From assembly GCA_030762935.1 (NCBI GenBank), contig CM060900.1, forward strand, positions 108,652,620 through 108,716,619: a stretch of 64,000 nt of DNA. The letters are read 5' to 3'. A program made the position numbers and the translations under genes. Every line of letters starts with the position of its first letter. Position 1 is the first letter of the stretch. The DNA comes from Hymenopus coronatus. Lineage: Eukaryota > Arthropoda > Insecta > Mantodea > Hymenopodidae. A model generated the notes under the pieces. That model did no database searches. It was not told the origin of the DNA and saw only the letters and a program-made list of their open reading frames with translations. Positions 1-11,377 of this stretch are shown in pieces.

Positions 1-662
1 GGTATTTATGTTTAGTATCTTAGGAAGAGACACGAAGATTTTCAAGAAAATCCCCTCCTCCACAACTACCTTTACATGGAATTTTTTTTTGAAAATTTTG
101 TTTTTCTCAAATATGGCTCTAACGATTTAGATTAAATGTCATATATTAAACATATTTACATCACAAATAAAATGTACATTTTGAATTTTCTGGAAATAGC
201 CTGTGACGACCTCTTTATTCTGGATGAGTTTTGCAGAATTTTGCATAACGATTAAACCGTAAGAGATAGACAAAAACTTACTACACAAAAATGTAAATCT
301 CTTTAAAACACCTAATTTATCTCATATTACGTTTTTCTTATCTACTTGGCCGTGTTCGAGATATTTCTTGTTATTGGTTTCAATTTTAAACTACCTAACA
401 TTTCTCAAACGGGACCTCCAAAACGAACCGAACCTCAATTGTTTCAGCTAGCGACCAGCTTTTAAAATATTTGAATAACGCATTAGCGTAATGTTTTACC
501 TATTTCCCTCATACTTACAAGGAAGCAAGTAATAAGACTAATTCTGTTAATTTTTATCTCGATGAGAATGATATAGATACTACAAGAAAAAGCTATTGTA
601 AGAGTAGTTTATATATGGAACAACTAAAGAAAGTTATGTGAATGGGACACATAATATTTTTC
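1..662 (+). repeat. Rep-A copy 1 (5' end outside window)
   Basis: Forward copy of the window's main dispersed repeat. It opens inside the consensus at the segment that other copies show as GGTATTTAAGTTTAGTATCT and then follows it: CTTTACATGG, a GATTTNGATTAAA block, the TTCTGGATGAGTTTTGCAGA block and ACCGTAAGAGATAGAC. It ends at AAGAAAGTTATGTGAATGGG plus ACACAT. The order of blocks matches the complete copies at 18762-19640 and 41038-41940. No ORF is conserved between copies. The left end is cut off by the window edge. Confidence 0.85.
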
Positions 663-864
663 TTTCACAAGAACTCTATCGATACCATGAATTATAACTC
701 GAGGATTTCTTTATTCAGGAATTTTAACACTCCACACGCTACAATTTTTTTTTACCAAATATTAGAGAAGGGCTTGTAGTCGTCACTATCATTGAATTCA
801 ACCAATACGCTTGTTTTTTGTTTTTTTAACTATATTAACAGCAACATTTAATTTCTTCATAAAT

Positions 865-1068
865 TTTAAGACCAGCATTTCTTAAAAATTTGCCTATCGC
901 TATTCCCTTGTTATTTAAAACGTGTAATGTAAGTGATTCAGCGAAGATTTATTCCGATTAAAATGAAGTCGATAGAAAAATAAATCTCCATAAGCATAGT
1001 TTGTATGACCAATGTTAAATGAATAGAGGAAAGAGAAGGTCATGTGAATGTAACACGTGCGAACATTT
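865..1068 (+). repeat. Rep-A 3' fragment, diverged
   Basis: Only the last fifth of the repeat is recognisable: the CTATCGCTATTCCCTTGTTATTT stretch, the GATTAAAATGAAGTCGATAG stretch and the terminal GAGAAGGTCATGTGAATGTA plus ACACGT hairpin end. It is more diverged than copy 1, which ends about 200 bp upstream. Bases 663-864 between them show nothing I recognise. Confidence 0.65.
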
Positions 1069-1503
1069 TTATCTCGTTTTTCACGACTTCACGTAAAAAA
1101 TATTTTACTTCTCTTAGATTCAATACATTCATAGATTCGGATAAAATAGGCTAAGCCCAACTTACATATGAATTAATATTTCCGAAATGGTTAATGCTAC
1201 GGTAAAATTATTGGACACAAGCTGAATATTTGCATAAGTTCTTATTTTTTCCATCCATTTTGCGTTTTCCCAGTTATATAAAGCTTATTGAGAACGGTGA
1301 GAACTTCATGTGTTAATTCATAGATAATTGAAGAATGCACACATATTTGTTATGTCAGTACTTAAAATAAATTCGTAAGTGGCTTTTGATAAAGCAACAA
1401 TTACGAACACATTTCCACATATTGGGAGGAGTGTTTAAACGGTATCTCACCGAAGTATCAACGTTTTATTTATCCCGCATAATATGGTCTTTCATTTATG
1501 CTA

Positions 1504-1506
<3 letters not shown>

Positions 1507-1559
<53 letters not shown>
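1507..1559. repeat. (CT)n microsatellite
   Basis: About 26 near-perfect CT repeats. The tract abuts a Rep-A 5'-end fragment. It creates a spurious Ser-Leu repeat in an ORF that should not be annotated. Confidence 0.95.
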
Positions 1560-1562
<3 letters not shown>

Positions 1563-1640
1563 CGGGGGCCTCAAACCATGTATTTCCGTGTAATCATGAC
1601 ATCGAATTTTTGGGTGGAATACACACTTCTTTTTAAGGCA
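1560..1640 (-). repeat. Rep-A 5'-end fragment (reverse)
   Basis: Reads GGGGGCCTCAAACCATGTAT then TTTCCGTG, followed by the TTTTTGGGTGGAATACA block seen in all reverse copies (for example 8462-8542). Only about 80 bp is retained. Confidence 0.7.
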
Positions 1641-2944
1641 ATTAATTGCAAAATCCTAAATGATTGAGCAACCTGTATCAAACATTGATTCATGAGGAAA
1701 CTAATACAAAGCGTGCTGTGGGCAAAAAGTGAAAGGAAAAGAAAGAAAAAGGTTTTAATTGTAGCGTAAAAAGTGTGTGTGTATATATAATGTATATATA
1801 CTTACAAGTATTGGGTTTTTCAAAAAAATTCTAAATTATTAATGCATTTTTGTAAATTTGTTTTCTTTGACCCGAGACATCCTTAAATATGTGTAGAATG
1901 CTCTTACCTCAAAGTTATGCAATTTACATGTTGAACTTTAAAAAATGTATTTCTTTAACGACAGTTCCCCCCCCAATACGCTTCCATTTATTGTACAGGT
2001 TTTTGTGTTTTCCTATTTTCCATTTTTTTTTCGAAACTTTGACTAACTAACTTTCTTTAATTAGATGTCAAATACATCCGTTTAAGATGCTATGCGAGAT
2101 GTCTATTACTTTTAAACTAAAAAAAAAAAAAAATGCATAAAATCAATAAATGAGAAAACGGAGGACAACATTCTTGGATTCCTGTTAGAGGTCTTAATCG
2201 CTTCCAGTTAGAAAAATGCAAATAATTGCCAATTAAAATAGCATATATAAACTATATATCTTTGTACAGCAGAAAGAACAAGAAACCAGAAAATATCAAG
2301 ATTTAAAAAGCTAAAATTTGACCAAACCGGTCATTTTAAAGGGTCATGCATATTTTATCTGCTATTGGTAGGTGACCGAGAAAGTAATAAAGCTACACTA
2401 GTAATTATTATAGTGCTATTTCATAGAAAACAGGTATATGACATACACGGCACACAACAATATTTTTGGGAGTTGGAGTACAAAAGGTGTCTTAAACATT
2501 ATTGGCAATATTCACGATTTTCTCTACCTGTTACAAATTAAAAATATCTCGGTCCATCTTCTTCTGTTCATATATGAATTGTTCTGTAGTCTTCGCTCCA
2601 GAAATATCCTGGGTTTTGCCATTTAATTTCATGTGTACATAGGAAGTGTATTTTCAATCTTTCCATCTAAAAATTTGGGTTATGTTCAGGAAAGAATGGG
2701 CTTCAATAGTGAGGCAGGCTCTAGCCCTTCAAGGGTTGTAATACGTAAGTAATGGCGTAAGTAATATAGAGTCATCTTATATTCCATGTTGCTATATGTT
2801 TATTTGCTCCTTTTGTTGTCCCGACCCGGAGATCCAATTACGGGACTTTTTCAGCTCCGGATAATATAATCGCATCGTTATTTCCTTTGCGGATACTTGA
2901 GAATGATTATAACGTACTTTCTCATTTCCCTCCACATCGTGTAT
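1641..2944. other. No gene recognised
   Basis: A+T-rich sequence with short homopolymers (an A run near 2120, a C run near 1970) and a short TA-rich patch near 1780-1800. One 62-codon ORF at 2438-2626 has no recognisable motif. I see no SINE head or transposase motif here. Confidence 0.5.
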
Positions 2945-3190
2945 CGTCCTCCGGGGTCTAGGGGTGCAAGCTAGCTCCTGGTACCCAAGGTTGTGGGTTC
3001 AGACCCGGCCGAGGGCGATGGATTTTTTTTCGGGCGTAAAAACCCAATCATGACTTCCGTTGGAAGGAAAGTAAGGCCGTCGGCCCCATGTCGTAGATTT
3101 AGGCCCTTAAAAGAACAAGCCTAATAAATAGGCCACTGAGCACAATTAAGCCATCTTTCACGCCCAATACATAGGTGCCATCCAGAAAAT
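2945..3190 (+). mobile_element. SINE-B copy (tRNA-derived), diverged
   Basis: SINE-B has a tRNA-like head with A-box-like TGTAATGG/GGGGTGCAAG and B-box GGGTTC, then a body with GATGGATTTTTTCGG, GGCGTAAAAA, GGAAGTAAAGCCGT, GGTCCCGTATCGTAGATTTA, GCACGTAAAAGAACCTCAAG and CTTTCACGCCCA. This copy keeps head, body and the CTTTCACGCCCAATACATAGG end. The B-box reads GTGGGTTCAGACCC. SINEs of this layout are transcribed by RNA polymerase III from the internal A and B boxes and moved by a LINE in trans; that is family knowledge, not something shown here. Confidence 0.75.
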
Positions 3191-3212
3191 AATAATTTGA
3201 CATAAATAAATA

Positions 3213-3330
3213 ATAACGGACGATGGCAACACGAAACTTTATTTACAAACTTACAGTACCTTACTCTATTTCTCAACGTAATCTCCATTCTGTCAAGACA
3301 TTTATTGTCACTTGGTAGCAGTTTTTCAAT
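3213..3330 (-). mobile_element. Mariner 3'-end fragment (reverse)
   Basis: Read on the minus strand this gives GGAGATTACGTTGAGAAATA, the DNA of the typical mariner C-terminus GDYVEK-stop, followed by TTTGTAAATAAAGTTTCGTG. The same end occurs in the plus orientation at 3870-3965 and 5260-5362. It is the inverted partner of those two copies and keeps only the last codons and 3' untranslated end. Confidence 0.7.
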
Positions 3331-3679
3331 GCCAATGATATATTTTTCTACAGCCAGAAAACTTTTTTATTTATTTTTTTATGAATGCACAAAATGTTCG
3401 GCCAAACGAGATTTATAGGCAAATAATGCAAGTGTATGGTTAAAATGGAATGCATGAGTCTTCTTAGAAAATGGCGGATAATTTACGAGTAATCAAGGAA
3501 GAATCAGTATGAAGGACAAAGACGGAAGTGGAAGTTCATTAATCGTTATGGAGGAGTTGAAATCAAATTTTAATAAAAATAATTCATAAAAGCCGGTGTT
3601 TCACTTTGGATACCGTACATGACTTTTTGGATGGAAAATATTTTCCAACCCGTGCTTCTAGCACTAGAGCTTTATACAT
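3331..3679. other. Unassigned spacer between mariner ends
   Basis: No coding frame or repeat recognised. It sits between two mariner 3' ends pointing towards each other, so it may contain decayed element interior. Confidence 0.4.
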
Positions 3680-3967
3680 TCTTTTTTATTTTTGTAGTAC
3701 ATAACAATGCGTATATATGTATATTGCCTTGACGAATTCTATGTTCAGTGGCTTACAGACCAGAACGAACCTACAGAAGGCTATCTAATCTAATACAACC
3801 GATGAAGATCTCAAAGTGGTTGAAACATCTTGAGTCAGATCTTTAGCGGCACCACGCGACAACAAATACCTTGACGGCAATGGCGATTACATTGAGAAAT
3901 AGAGTAATGTTTTCTAACTTTGTAAATAAAGTTTTGTGTTGATATGTTTCCTTATTATTTAGTATTC
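3680..3967 (+). pseudogene. Mariner transposase C-terminal remnant, copy 1
   Basis: The frame starting near 3795 reads NTTDEDLK..VETS-stop, then VRSLAA..., then LDGNGDYIEK and a TAG stop. This is the usual tail of a mariner transposase (last helix, GDYVEK end). It is followed by TTTGTAAATAAAGTTTTGTG, the 3' end of the element. A TGA stands where mariner proteins normally have Trp after the TS pair. The catalytic DDE core is absent. A second copy at 5075-5362 shares the same TGA. Confidence 0.75.
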
Positions 3968-3984
3968 CAAATTGTTCGTTACTT

Positions 3985-4040
3985 CCTGGATGGCTCTCGT
4001 AGAATGGGACGCTAAGAACCCGAACAGCCTCTATAAATAA
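3985..4040 (+). mobile_element. SINE-B 3'-tail fragment
   Basis: GTAGAATGGGACGCTAAGAA, then ATAAATAAA, matches the 3' end of the SINE-B directly downstream (about 4225-4270). It looks like the tail of an older copy into which, or next to which, the next SINE-B inserted. Confidence 0.6.
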
Positions 4041-4046
4041 AAGCTC

Positions 4047-4285
4047 TAGTCGCCTTCTGTAGTGTAATGGTTACCATGTTAGCTTTATATCCTCAAGGTC
4101 GCGGGATCAAACCCAGAGTATGGCTTCCTTCGGAAGGGAAGTAAAGCCGTTGGTCCCGTATCGTAGATTTACAGCACGTAAAAGAACCTCAAGCCTAAGA
4201 GCAGTGTTTCACGCCCAGTAGAGAATGGGACGCTGAGAACCACAATTGTTAAAGAGCGTCCATAAATAAATCTCCATTTCATTTC
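4047..4285 (+). mobile_element. SINE-B copy with target-site duplication
   Basis: Complete copy: GTCGCCTTCTGTAGTGTAAT head, B-box GCGGGATCAAACCC, the GGAAGTAAAGCCGTTGGTCC and ATCGTAGATTTACAGCACGT body, and the AGAATGGGACGCTGAGAACC tail. It is flanked by near-identical 12-mers, AAATAAAAGCTC at 4035-4046 and AAATAAAAACTC at 4286-4297 (11 of 12 match), so this is a real insertion. Part of the left 12-mer overlaps the older SINE tail. Confidence 0.85.
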
Positions 4286-4297
4286 AAATAAAAACTC

Positions 4298-5074
4298 AAC
4301 TTCTTACACATCGCAGTTTTATTGCCATTAAAACCATCCTGACCATGCCAGTCACAGTCCAATAAAACATCTAGTGTCATAGTATTTAGAAACCCTGGGT
4401 ATTCCATGGTTATTAGAATGGATATATATTGCTAGATTATTTAAATTTATGTATATGTTAGGAATATTAGAAAACTTGATATGACTGCCAATTAAATGTA
4501 ATTTCAATCATTTCTCTATTTATGAAATCACATTTTATTCTGAGTAAATGGTCTGTTCCTCTTTTGGAATCTCTCACGTCTCCCAACTAAGGTTCAATTG
4601 CGGCATACAAAATCGATATGAGGAAACCTTCAAGGAAGTTTATTATGTGAATAAAGAAAATCTTCGCAGCGCAGCGTAACAGCAAAGAAAACACTGGGAC
4701 ATGCCCTGCCTCGAGTTTTGCAGTTATGAATAAGCTCAGAATTATTAGATGTTTTTATTATTATAATTCATTTTATATCCAAATTTTAATCCAACATCGA
4801 GGCCAAAATCTTTCTTTTCGATATGAACTCGCAAAGGTCATTAGGCTAATAAACTTCGTAAATGTTGAAAGGTTTGGTAAAAACTGTGTCACCATCCGCG
4901 GTTATAGATTAAAATCGATATTTATTTCAGCAGCTGGTTAACATGTAGCACGATGTGATGAAGGATGACAGTTTCAAGCGTTGAAACCAGGACGAAAGGA
5001 AATTAGTTTGTACTGTTACGGGAAAACACGCAGTGACGTCGTATATAACAAACCACTCCCCATCCCTCGTACGG
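4298..5074. other. No gene recognised
   Basis: A+T-rich. A 71-codon ORF at 4726-4941 has no recognisable domain and no supporting context. Confidence 0.45.
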
Positions 5075-5362
5075 CATAATACATGTATACGTATATAAAC
5101 ATACCTTGTCAAGTTCTATGTTCAGTGGCTTGCTGACCAAAACGAACTTACAGATCTATCTAATCTAACGTAATACAACCGATGAAGACCTCAAAGAAGC
5201 TGTGACATCTTGACTCAGATCTTTAGCGGTGGAAGAGTACAACATATGCATGGTAAAACCGGTACCACGTGACAGTGGCGTTTATATTGAGAGATGGAGT
5301 AAGGTTTTGTAACTTTGTAAATATAATTTTGTGCAGATATGTTTCGTTATTATTTAGTTATT
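5075..5362 (+). pseudogene. Mariner transposase C-terminal remnant, copy 2
   Basis: Direct repeat of 3680-3967, beginning in the TATACGTATAT stretch and running through TCTATGTTCAGTGGCTT to the 3' end. The frame reads NTTDEDLKEAVTS-stop, LRSLAVEEYN, then VPRDSGVYIER where GDYVEK is expected. It keeps about 20 more residues of mariner-like sequence than copy 1 (AVEEYN..VKPVPRD). The stop after TS is the same TGA as in copy 1. Confidence 0.75.
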
Positions 5363-6758
5363 ACAAATCGTACGGTTATTTGGCGATGTAGGCACGAGGC
5401 CGTGTTTTTTCTGCCGGCAGTGAATGTTGGCTGCTGCAGTTAATACGCTTTGTGTTAATAGTGGTCTAGCTGTACTAACTTGAAGCCAATTTCTTAAGTG
5501 TTCTTAATGATGATTAATTAATGGAGTATTAAATAACGATCTCGAGAATGTTAAATTTATGAATTTGATTACATCTAAAAAGCTATTTAAGATAATAGGC
5601 TGACTTTTTCAGGAACATTTCTGCAACACTTTATTCCAAAACATCAACTTTTGTTTGCAGGTGGAGCGTTACAGTTTTATTCTATTATAACGTCTAAAAT
5701 GTTGTTGAAAAAAGAATAATGCCCTAAAATTGACTATACATTGTACACTAAAAACATTTGCATTAAAATAAGGCATATTTAGCTACAAATTGGTGATAAA
5801 TGTCTCAGCACTTAGAATCAATTAATTTTAAGATAACAAAGCAATTATATAGAAAAATCCTAATTTACTTATAATTTGCTATTAAGTGTAGATGTTCTTC
5901 AGCACCAATATTTACCAATTTATTAAAGCTTAACAGCTTTATTAAGTCTGAAATCTGAAAGAATAAAGTGCTACTAGTGTTGTTTTCAACAATATTTTTG
6001 AAACCATTTACACTAACGTACTGCGTTAAAATGTTTCACAAAATGGGCAAGATTTTAAACATCCACATGAAAATAAAGCTTGAAAATGAATAAAAATCAC
6101 GAAAAGCTTCTTTGAGACTCCCTGGCATAAATCTAATGGTGTCAAACAGTGTCGCTGTTAATGGTAGAATTAATCATTTTAGATATGTTATTATCAGTGT
6201 CAGGTTTACACGACCTAAAGTTTGTGAAAAATGACATTTAAGATGACTCTACAAGCTAAAGAATGCCTTAACAGATACAAAAAATACCAACAATCGATAT
6301 TTGTTTAATTTCTTAAACTAGCTGTTTACAACTATACAAGGTGAGAAGTAAGTTGCGATAATTTAGAAGAATAATTAAAACTAAATATATTTGTTCCATG
6401 TTCTTGTTTGAAGAATCTGAAAAGAAGATTAAGAAAGTTGTTTTCGAAGCAGGCTATAAAACTGTTAGTATTAACTCTTCTGGCTTCTCAGAGTATACAA
6501 CATTCTAAGCGAGCGAAGAGGAGTTCACGGTCTATGACACGACCCAAGATTAAAGATATCAGCTTGATTGCATGCACTTATTAACTAAAGATAGGAAAGC
6601 TGCCTCATTTCTAATTTTGAACATGAGAGCAAATCTGTAATAATACATACTTCCCTGACAATAGCCATTCTTCCACCCACAAGAAACGATAAAAATATAG
6701 GATTGTTACTTTTTAAAAAACTGTGAGAAAAAAATTGTAACTGGGTTTTAATTATGGT
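5363..6758. other. No gene recognised
   Basis: About 1.4 kb of A+T-rich sequence. I found no transposase motif, SINE head or long ORF on either strand. Confidence 0.5.
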
Positions 6759-6975
6759 GTTCTTTAACTGGCATGATTCTCGGCGTCCCTACATTGAGCT
6801 TGAAAAACGGCTTCATTTTGCTTAGAGGTCTCTATCAGGTCTGAGTTTCTTTTAAGTACCGTAAATGTACGACACGGGACCACAGGCTTCACTTCCTTTC
6901 CGAAGGAACCATGTTAAGTCCAATGCCCTCCGCCGGCTTTGAACTAGCGACCATGGGCACCAGAGACTAGCATAA
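6759..6975 (-). mobile_element. SINE-B copy (reverse)
   Basis: The reverse complement matches SINE-B. On the plus strand: GTTCTTTAACTGGCATGATT (tail), GCTTAGAGGTCTCTATCAGG, GTAAATGTACGACACGGGAC, TTCCTTTCCGAAGG, then the B-box complement TTTGAACTAGCGACC. The head end near 6975 is degraded. Confidence 0.75.
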
Positions 6976-7121
6976 GAATGCGAGGGGACAATGTAAAAAT
7001 TTACCCTTAGCTCTCAGATGAGTTGTGAAATTTCTGGTGTTCAAGAATGTTCGGTATATAAATTCGTTGTATACTCAATGTAGAATACAAGAAAATGACT
7101 AAATGACGCAAACAGAAATAA

Positions 7122-7200
7122 ATAAATAAAATAATGACATAAAATCAAAAAAATGCCATAAAATAGAAAATGGCATAAAATGTCTAAAATGACCTAATAA
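7122..7200. repeat. Short degenerate minisatellite
   Basis: Several diverged repeats of an ATGRCATAAAAT-like unit of about 15-18 bp. Bases 6976-7761 around it otherwise show nothing recognisable. Confidence 0.5.
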
Positions 7201-7761
7201 ATAAGCGTTTTAATTAAGTAGGATCCATGATAAGGATTTGTTTACACGACACGTTAGTGAACTATTGAGCATAATGCAACAATTAAAGTATGCACATGAT
7301 TAGAATATGACTCTTGTTTATTGTTTAAAGTTCCTTCAAAGTGGGGTCCAAACATTTTCTTCAAATATTTGAGGTGTGGTATGCAATGTCAGTTGTTAAC
7401 AAACCCTTTTCCTACTGTATAATCCCCAAACTGCAAAGTTGCAAAATGTAAAGTCCGGTGATTCTTGCAGGCCTCTAGGAAGCAACATGTCTGCTTATCC
7501 ATTTAGTGAAACTATCATTAGGGAATGCATACGTAAGAGCACAAGCTCATTTTACTATTTATGTTAATAATTTTATTCCCTCGCTTCCTAGAGCTGAGTT
7601 TTTCAAAATGTCGCTAATCTCCTAAAGAATAAATGGCGTTATCTCAAATTCAAAGTTTACATAAAAATCCAATACGTTAAAATCACATGGCAATCTATTA
7701 TAAGCATAATTTGACCACAGAGGATACACCGTTGTAAAAGTTATATTAAAGTTTAAAATCT

Positions 7762-8592
7762 TGTTTTCCATTCACACTTCCTTCTCTAGCTATTGCAAAT
7801 ACAAACTACTCTTACAAAAGATTATTATTTTACCCTCATCATGCTAATCGAGATAAACATTAGCAGAATTGGTCTTATTACTTGCTTAATTTTAAGTAGA
7901 AGGGAAATAACGGAAATGCTAAAGCGATAGTCAAATCTTTTAAAAGATGATCGCTATGTGAAATAATTGAGGTTCGGTTCACTTTGCATGGCCTTGTTTG
8001 AGAAACATTAGATAATAAAAACTGAAACAAATAACAAGGAATATCTCAAAAGCGGTAAAATCTACAAAAAAAAAATCGTGTATGACAATAATTATGTGTT
8101 CTGTATTAAGCTTTTGTCTAACTCTTACGGGTAACCATTATGCAATATTCTGCAAAACTCATCCAGAATAAAGAGGTCTCCAGAGGCTATTCCCAGAAAA
8201 TTCAAATATGCACTTTATTTGTGATGTAAATATTTTTAATTTATGGTATTTTAATCAAAATCGTTAGAGCCATTTTTGAGAAAAACAGAATTTTCCAAAA
8301 TGTTTCCATGTAAAGCGTAGTTTCTGGTGGGGAGATATATATTTTTAAATCTTCATATCGCATTCTTGAAATATATTAAACAAATACCAAGTTTGGTTTT
8401 TCACGATCTTTTCGTTTTAGAGCTATACTGTCCAAAAACACACATGGACCTTTTTATAAAAATTATTTCTTCTGACTCAGGGGACCTCAAAACATATATT
8501 TCTGGTGAAATATTGAAATCGGATTTTTGGGTGGAATACAATAACTACTATGTACATTGTATGTACCTACATACGTGCTAGAGAAAGTAACA
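7762..8592 (-). repeat. Rep-A copy, near complete (reverse)
   Basis: Starts at TTGTTTTCCATTCACACTTC (hairpin end) plus CTTCTCTAGC and ends at GTGCTAGAGAAAGTAAC. All internal blocks are in the expected order: CTAATCGAGATAAACATTAG, GACAATAATTATGTGTTCTG, TCATCCAGAATAAAGAGGTC, CAGGGGACCTCAAAACATAT and GGATTTTTGGGTGGAATACA. The 84-codon ORF at 8327-8581 lies within it, is not preserved in other copies, and is rejected as a gene. Confidence 0.9.
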
Positions 8593-9923
8593 AAGAAAAA
8601 TCTATGTGCCAATTTTGAGTGGTTGTACTATTTATTTATTTTTTGTCAAAATTACTCATATGGAATGCTTGACAATTAGCATATTAAAGATATCTGCATG
8701 CAACAAAAACACACTTATAGTTGCGGTGTTGAGGCGTGTGACAACATTTTGAAACACAGATAGAAACTGTAAGAATTAGAATTTTCACCTTAAGGGGATA
8801 AGACATGTTTACCACAGCTGATAGAGTATTTTATTGATTTTCAATATGAAAAACAGAATGAAAGTGTCTCGGTGTCCTTGAGGTAAAGTCTGCCCAGAAT
8901 TAGTGCATAATAATGCATAATTAGTGGGCGGATTTATTCCCACGCATTGCTCGCAAAACTGTGACGCATCAAGTGCTCACGCGACCTGGCAGTCACAGAG
9001 AAACCTCCATAATGTTTGATTACCTTGGAAATTTCCATTGGGATCAGCTGTCACTGAGAAGAGTGAATGAAGGGGAATATCTTCATAACCAGGGAGAGGC
9101 ATTTCCCGACATTTCCAGTCCCGCCGCTGAATCCTTGTACTTGACAGGAGTTACGTTGGTACACCCGCAAATAAAAGATGAAAAGTTTTACACGTTTGAC
9201 TTTCTGAACCAATCACGAAGCAGCATTCCGGTCGGTCAGACACCGTTCCAACCGCGTGCTAGTTTGTGAACTCCTAACACGTGCGTCGAGTTGTTCTGTA
9301 CAAGCTACGTATTATTCGTTGTTATTTATATTTGTTGTCATTGTTGATAGTGTTGTTGGTGTTTGTTTGTACGTGAGGGAACATAACAAGACTTTCACAA
9401 TTGTAGAGGTGGATAGACTTTTGCGGGAAGGTGTGGCGAGGGAGGACGCGGCTTCATAGAAGAAGAAAATGAATCATGTGCACAAAATAAACGAAAAGCA
9501 CAGGAATTAGAACGTAATCATCAGTAAATGTGAACCACTAATGATATGTCTTGGTGATGATGACAATGATTATGCTTCCGAGAATGATGACGACGGAAAC
9601 TTGGACTGAATTGAGCCATTAAAATTCTAAACCGGTGAAAATGACTTTTTTGTACCTTTCTCTCATTGTAACAAGCTATTTTGCATTAATTTGTTTAATA
9701 TTGTTGTAAATACGTAATTCATGCTACATACGTTATAGTATCACTGCTATTTTCAATTACCATCAATAATAGCGAGTTAGTTTCATTTTTCATCGGCATT
9801 CATTTACTATGTACACTGTTTATATACCTGTTTACACCGATTGAGACATTTGTAATCAGCTGTTGTTGTTTACTAGTTGCTCTGGCAATGCCGCAAAGGC
9901 AGCGTAGCCAACCTTACACGAAA
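8593..9923. other. Unassigned; possible transposon N-terminal remnant
   Basis: A frame at 9380-9459 reads EHNKTFTIVEVDRLLREG and ends in a stop, followed by acidic stretches in shifted frames (DDDNDYASENDDDG at about 9560-9600). This could be the decayed acidic N-terminus of a DNA transposon such as piggyBac, but there is no diagnostic motif and I do not assign it. The rest, including the ORF at 8961-9269, is unrecognised. Bases 9875-9923 lead into the SINE insertion site. Confidence 0.3.
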
Positions 9924-10175
9924 GAGGCCGCGCCGTGGCCGAGTGGTTAGACCACTAGCCTCTCACCTAGACGGTCGGGGTTCGATCCCTAGCGACCGCA
10001 TGTGAGATTTGTGGTGGACAAAGCCGCGCTGGGGCGGGTTTTCTCCGGGTATTCCGGTTTCCCCCGCCATAATATTCCACCGGTGCTCCATCATCATTAA
10101 TGTATCATCAGTGTCACCACCTGAGGTAGTTAAGGCGGGCGTTAAACACTACCAAAAAAAAAAAAAAAAAAAAAA
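9924..10175 (+). mobile_element. SINE-A copy with target-site duplication
   Basis: SINE-A has a Leu/Ser-type tRNA head: A-box GTGGCCGAGTGGTTAG and B-box GGGTTCGATCCC. The body contains GTGAGATTTGTGGTGGACAA, GGGGCGGGTTTTCTCCGGGT and TTTCCCCCGCCA, and the tail contains GCGGGCGTTAAACACTACC plus a run of about 20 A. The copy is flanked by CTTACACGAAA (9913-9923) and CTTACGCGAAA (10176-10186), a target-site duplication with one mismatch. It sits just upstream of the hAT remnant. Confidence 0.92.
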
Positions 10176-10186
10176 CTTACGCGAAA

Positions 10187-10394
10187 CCACCCGAACTGTC
10201 AAGTGCAAGGATTCAGCGGCGGGGATATAGAGCGCTGCAGGTTGCGAGCGTATGGACGTGAGAAGAAGGTTCTGCTGCGCTGTCAGAGCCGTTCCTGGAC
10301 GCATAGTAAATAAATGAACCCTGCAACACCAAAAAAATACAAATCAAATTTTCAGGTGATGGAGATTAAATGCTGATCTGCCTTCCAGTTCAAA
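10187..10394. other. Spacer between SINE-A and hAT remnant
   Basis: Slightly G+C-richer than its surroundings. It is probably the decayed 5' part of the hAT element, but I see no reliable motif. Confidence 0.35.
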
Positions 10395-11067
10395 CACGCT
10401 ACTAGACAATTTGTAAAGAATTGTGTAAAATAATGGTGTCCACTGAAATACCTTTACACAAGCTGCAAAATCACGCATTCGTTGCCTTTATGGAGAAATA
10501 TACAGGACGTAAACTACCTCCCGAAAGAACACTCCTTAGATGTGTACCTACGTGCTATGATGACGTGTTAGCTGATGTACGTGAAACCGCGGCAGATAAT
10601 AAACTATGGATTTCCATGGACAAAACACAAGATTCGGCTCGTAATTCAAGACTTAAGAACCATTCAAAATAATTATAAATGTTTACCTACAACTATTGCT
10701 GCTTTGGAATCTAGGAACCCAGAACTGCCGGACGCCATGCGTCATGTACAAGAATTTGCGACAAATATTTCTCAAGCTCTGTTCGTGAGGAATAAACTCG
10801 AGAATTTGCTTGAGAAAAACCGAGGATATTAAAAATTGTGTGATAAAAGCAAGTGAAAATGCCAACCTGCAAAATGTAAAGAACAGTCAATTACACACAA
10901 ATGATCTGAAGTTTAAGTTTGCTTCCACTACATCGTGTGACGTGGAGAGAACATTTTCGGAGTACAAATCGTGTTTCACCTCTAACCAAGAAACTTGTTT
11001 TTTAAACATTGAAAATGTATATGGTCATACACTGCGATTGATAAAAAGATATCGTTTCTGTATATGA
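10395..11067 (+). pseudogene. hAT-type transposase remnant (CGGBP1/BED-hAT-like)
   Basis: Three frames together give a decayed hAT-superfamily protein. The first (10421-10672) reads STEIPLHKLQNHAFVAFMEK then YTGRKLPPERTLLRC and WISMDKTQD, matching the N-terminal part of CGGBP1-like hAT transposases, where the W(I/V)S(I/V)DE(T) motif carries the first catalytic Asp. The second (10575-10832) covers LPTTIAALESRNPELPDAMR. The third (10810-11067) contains FKFASTTSCDVERTFSEYKS, the C-terminal hAT dimerisation motif (usually APxTSxDVERSFSxYK). Frameshifts and a missing middle rule out function. A second C-terminal piece of a similar element lies at 21605-21945. The family call rests on motif memory only. 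Confidence 0.7.
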
Positions 11068-11377
11068 TATTATGAATAGCATAAAGAATTCAATGTGTCA
11101 TATATAGTTTAAGTTTGTATTGTTTTGTTCCTTTTTCGTACTTCTGTGTACAATTTAATGTCTGCCCTGCTTCTTGACTATAATGTTTAATTAGATGCTC
11201 ATCAGCAACCTAACTTATACTTTGTACGCGACTGTATGTCATTCGATTGATTGCGCAAGAGGTCACTTTATTTACGTTCTCACTGTTCGTCGTCTCATGG
11301 GCTACAGTCCGCATTCACTAAACTTGAAGAATCAGGTCAGGAAATGCCTCTCCCTGGTCATAACCCAAAACGAAGGA
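11068..11377. other. No gene recognised
   Basis: 3' flank of the hAT remnant; A+T-rich, no further motif. Confidence 0.4.

Noticed and set aside
4927..5112. 61-codon minus ORF between the mariner copies
   Set aside because: Antisense to the start of a mariner-tail repeat; no motif.
8961..9269. 102-codon ORF
   Set aside because: No recognisable domain, average composition, no support on either side. Kept only as unassigned sequence.
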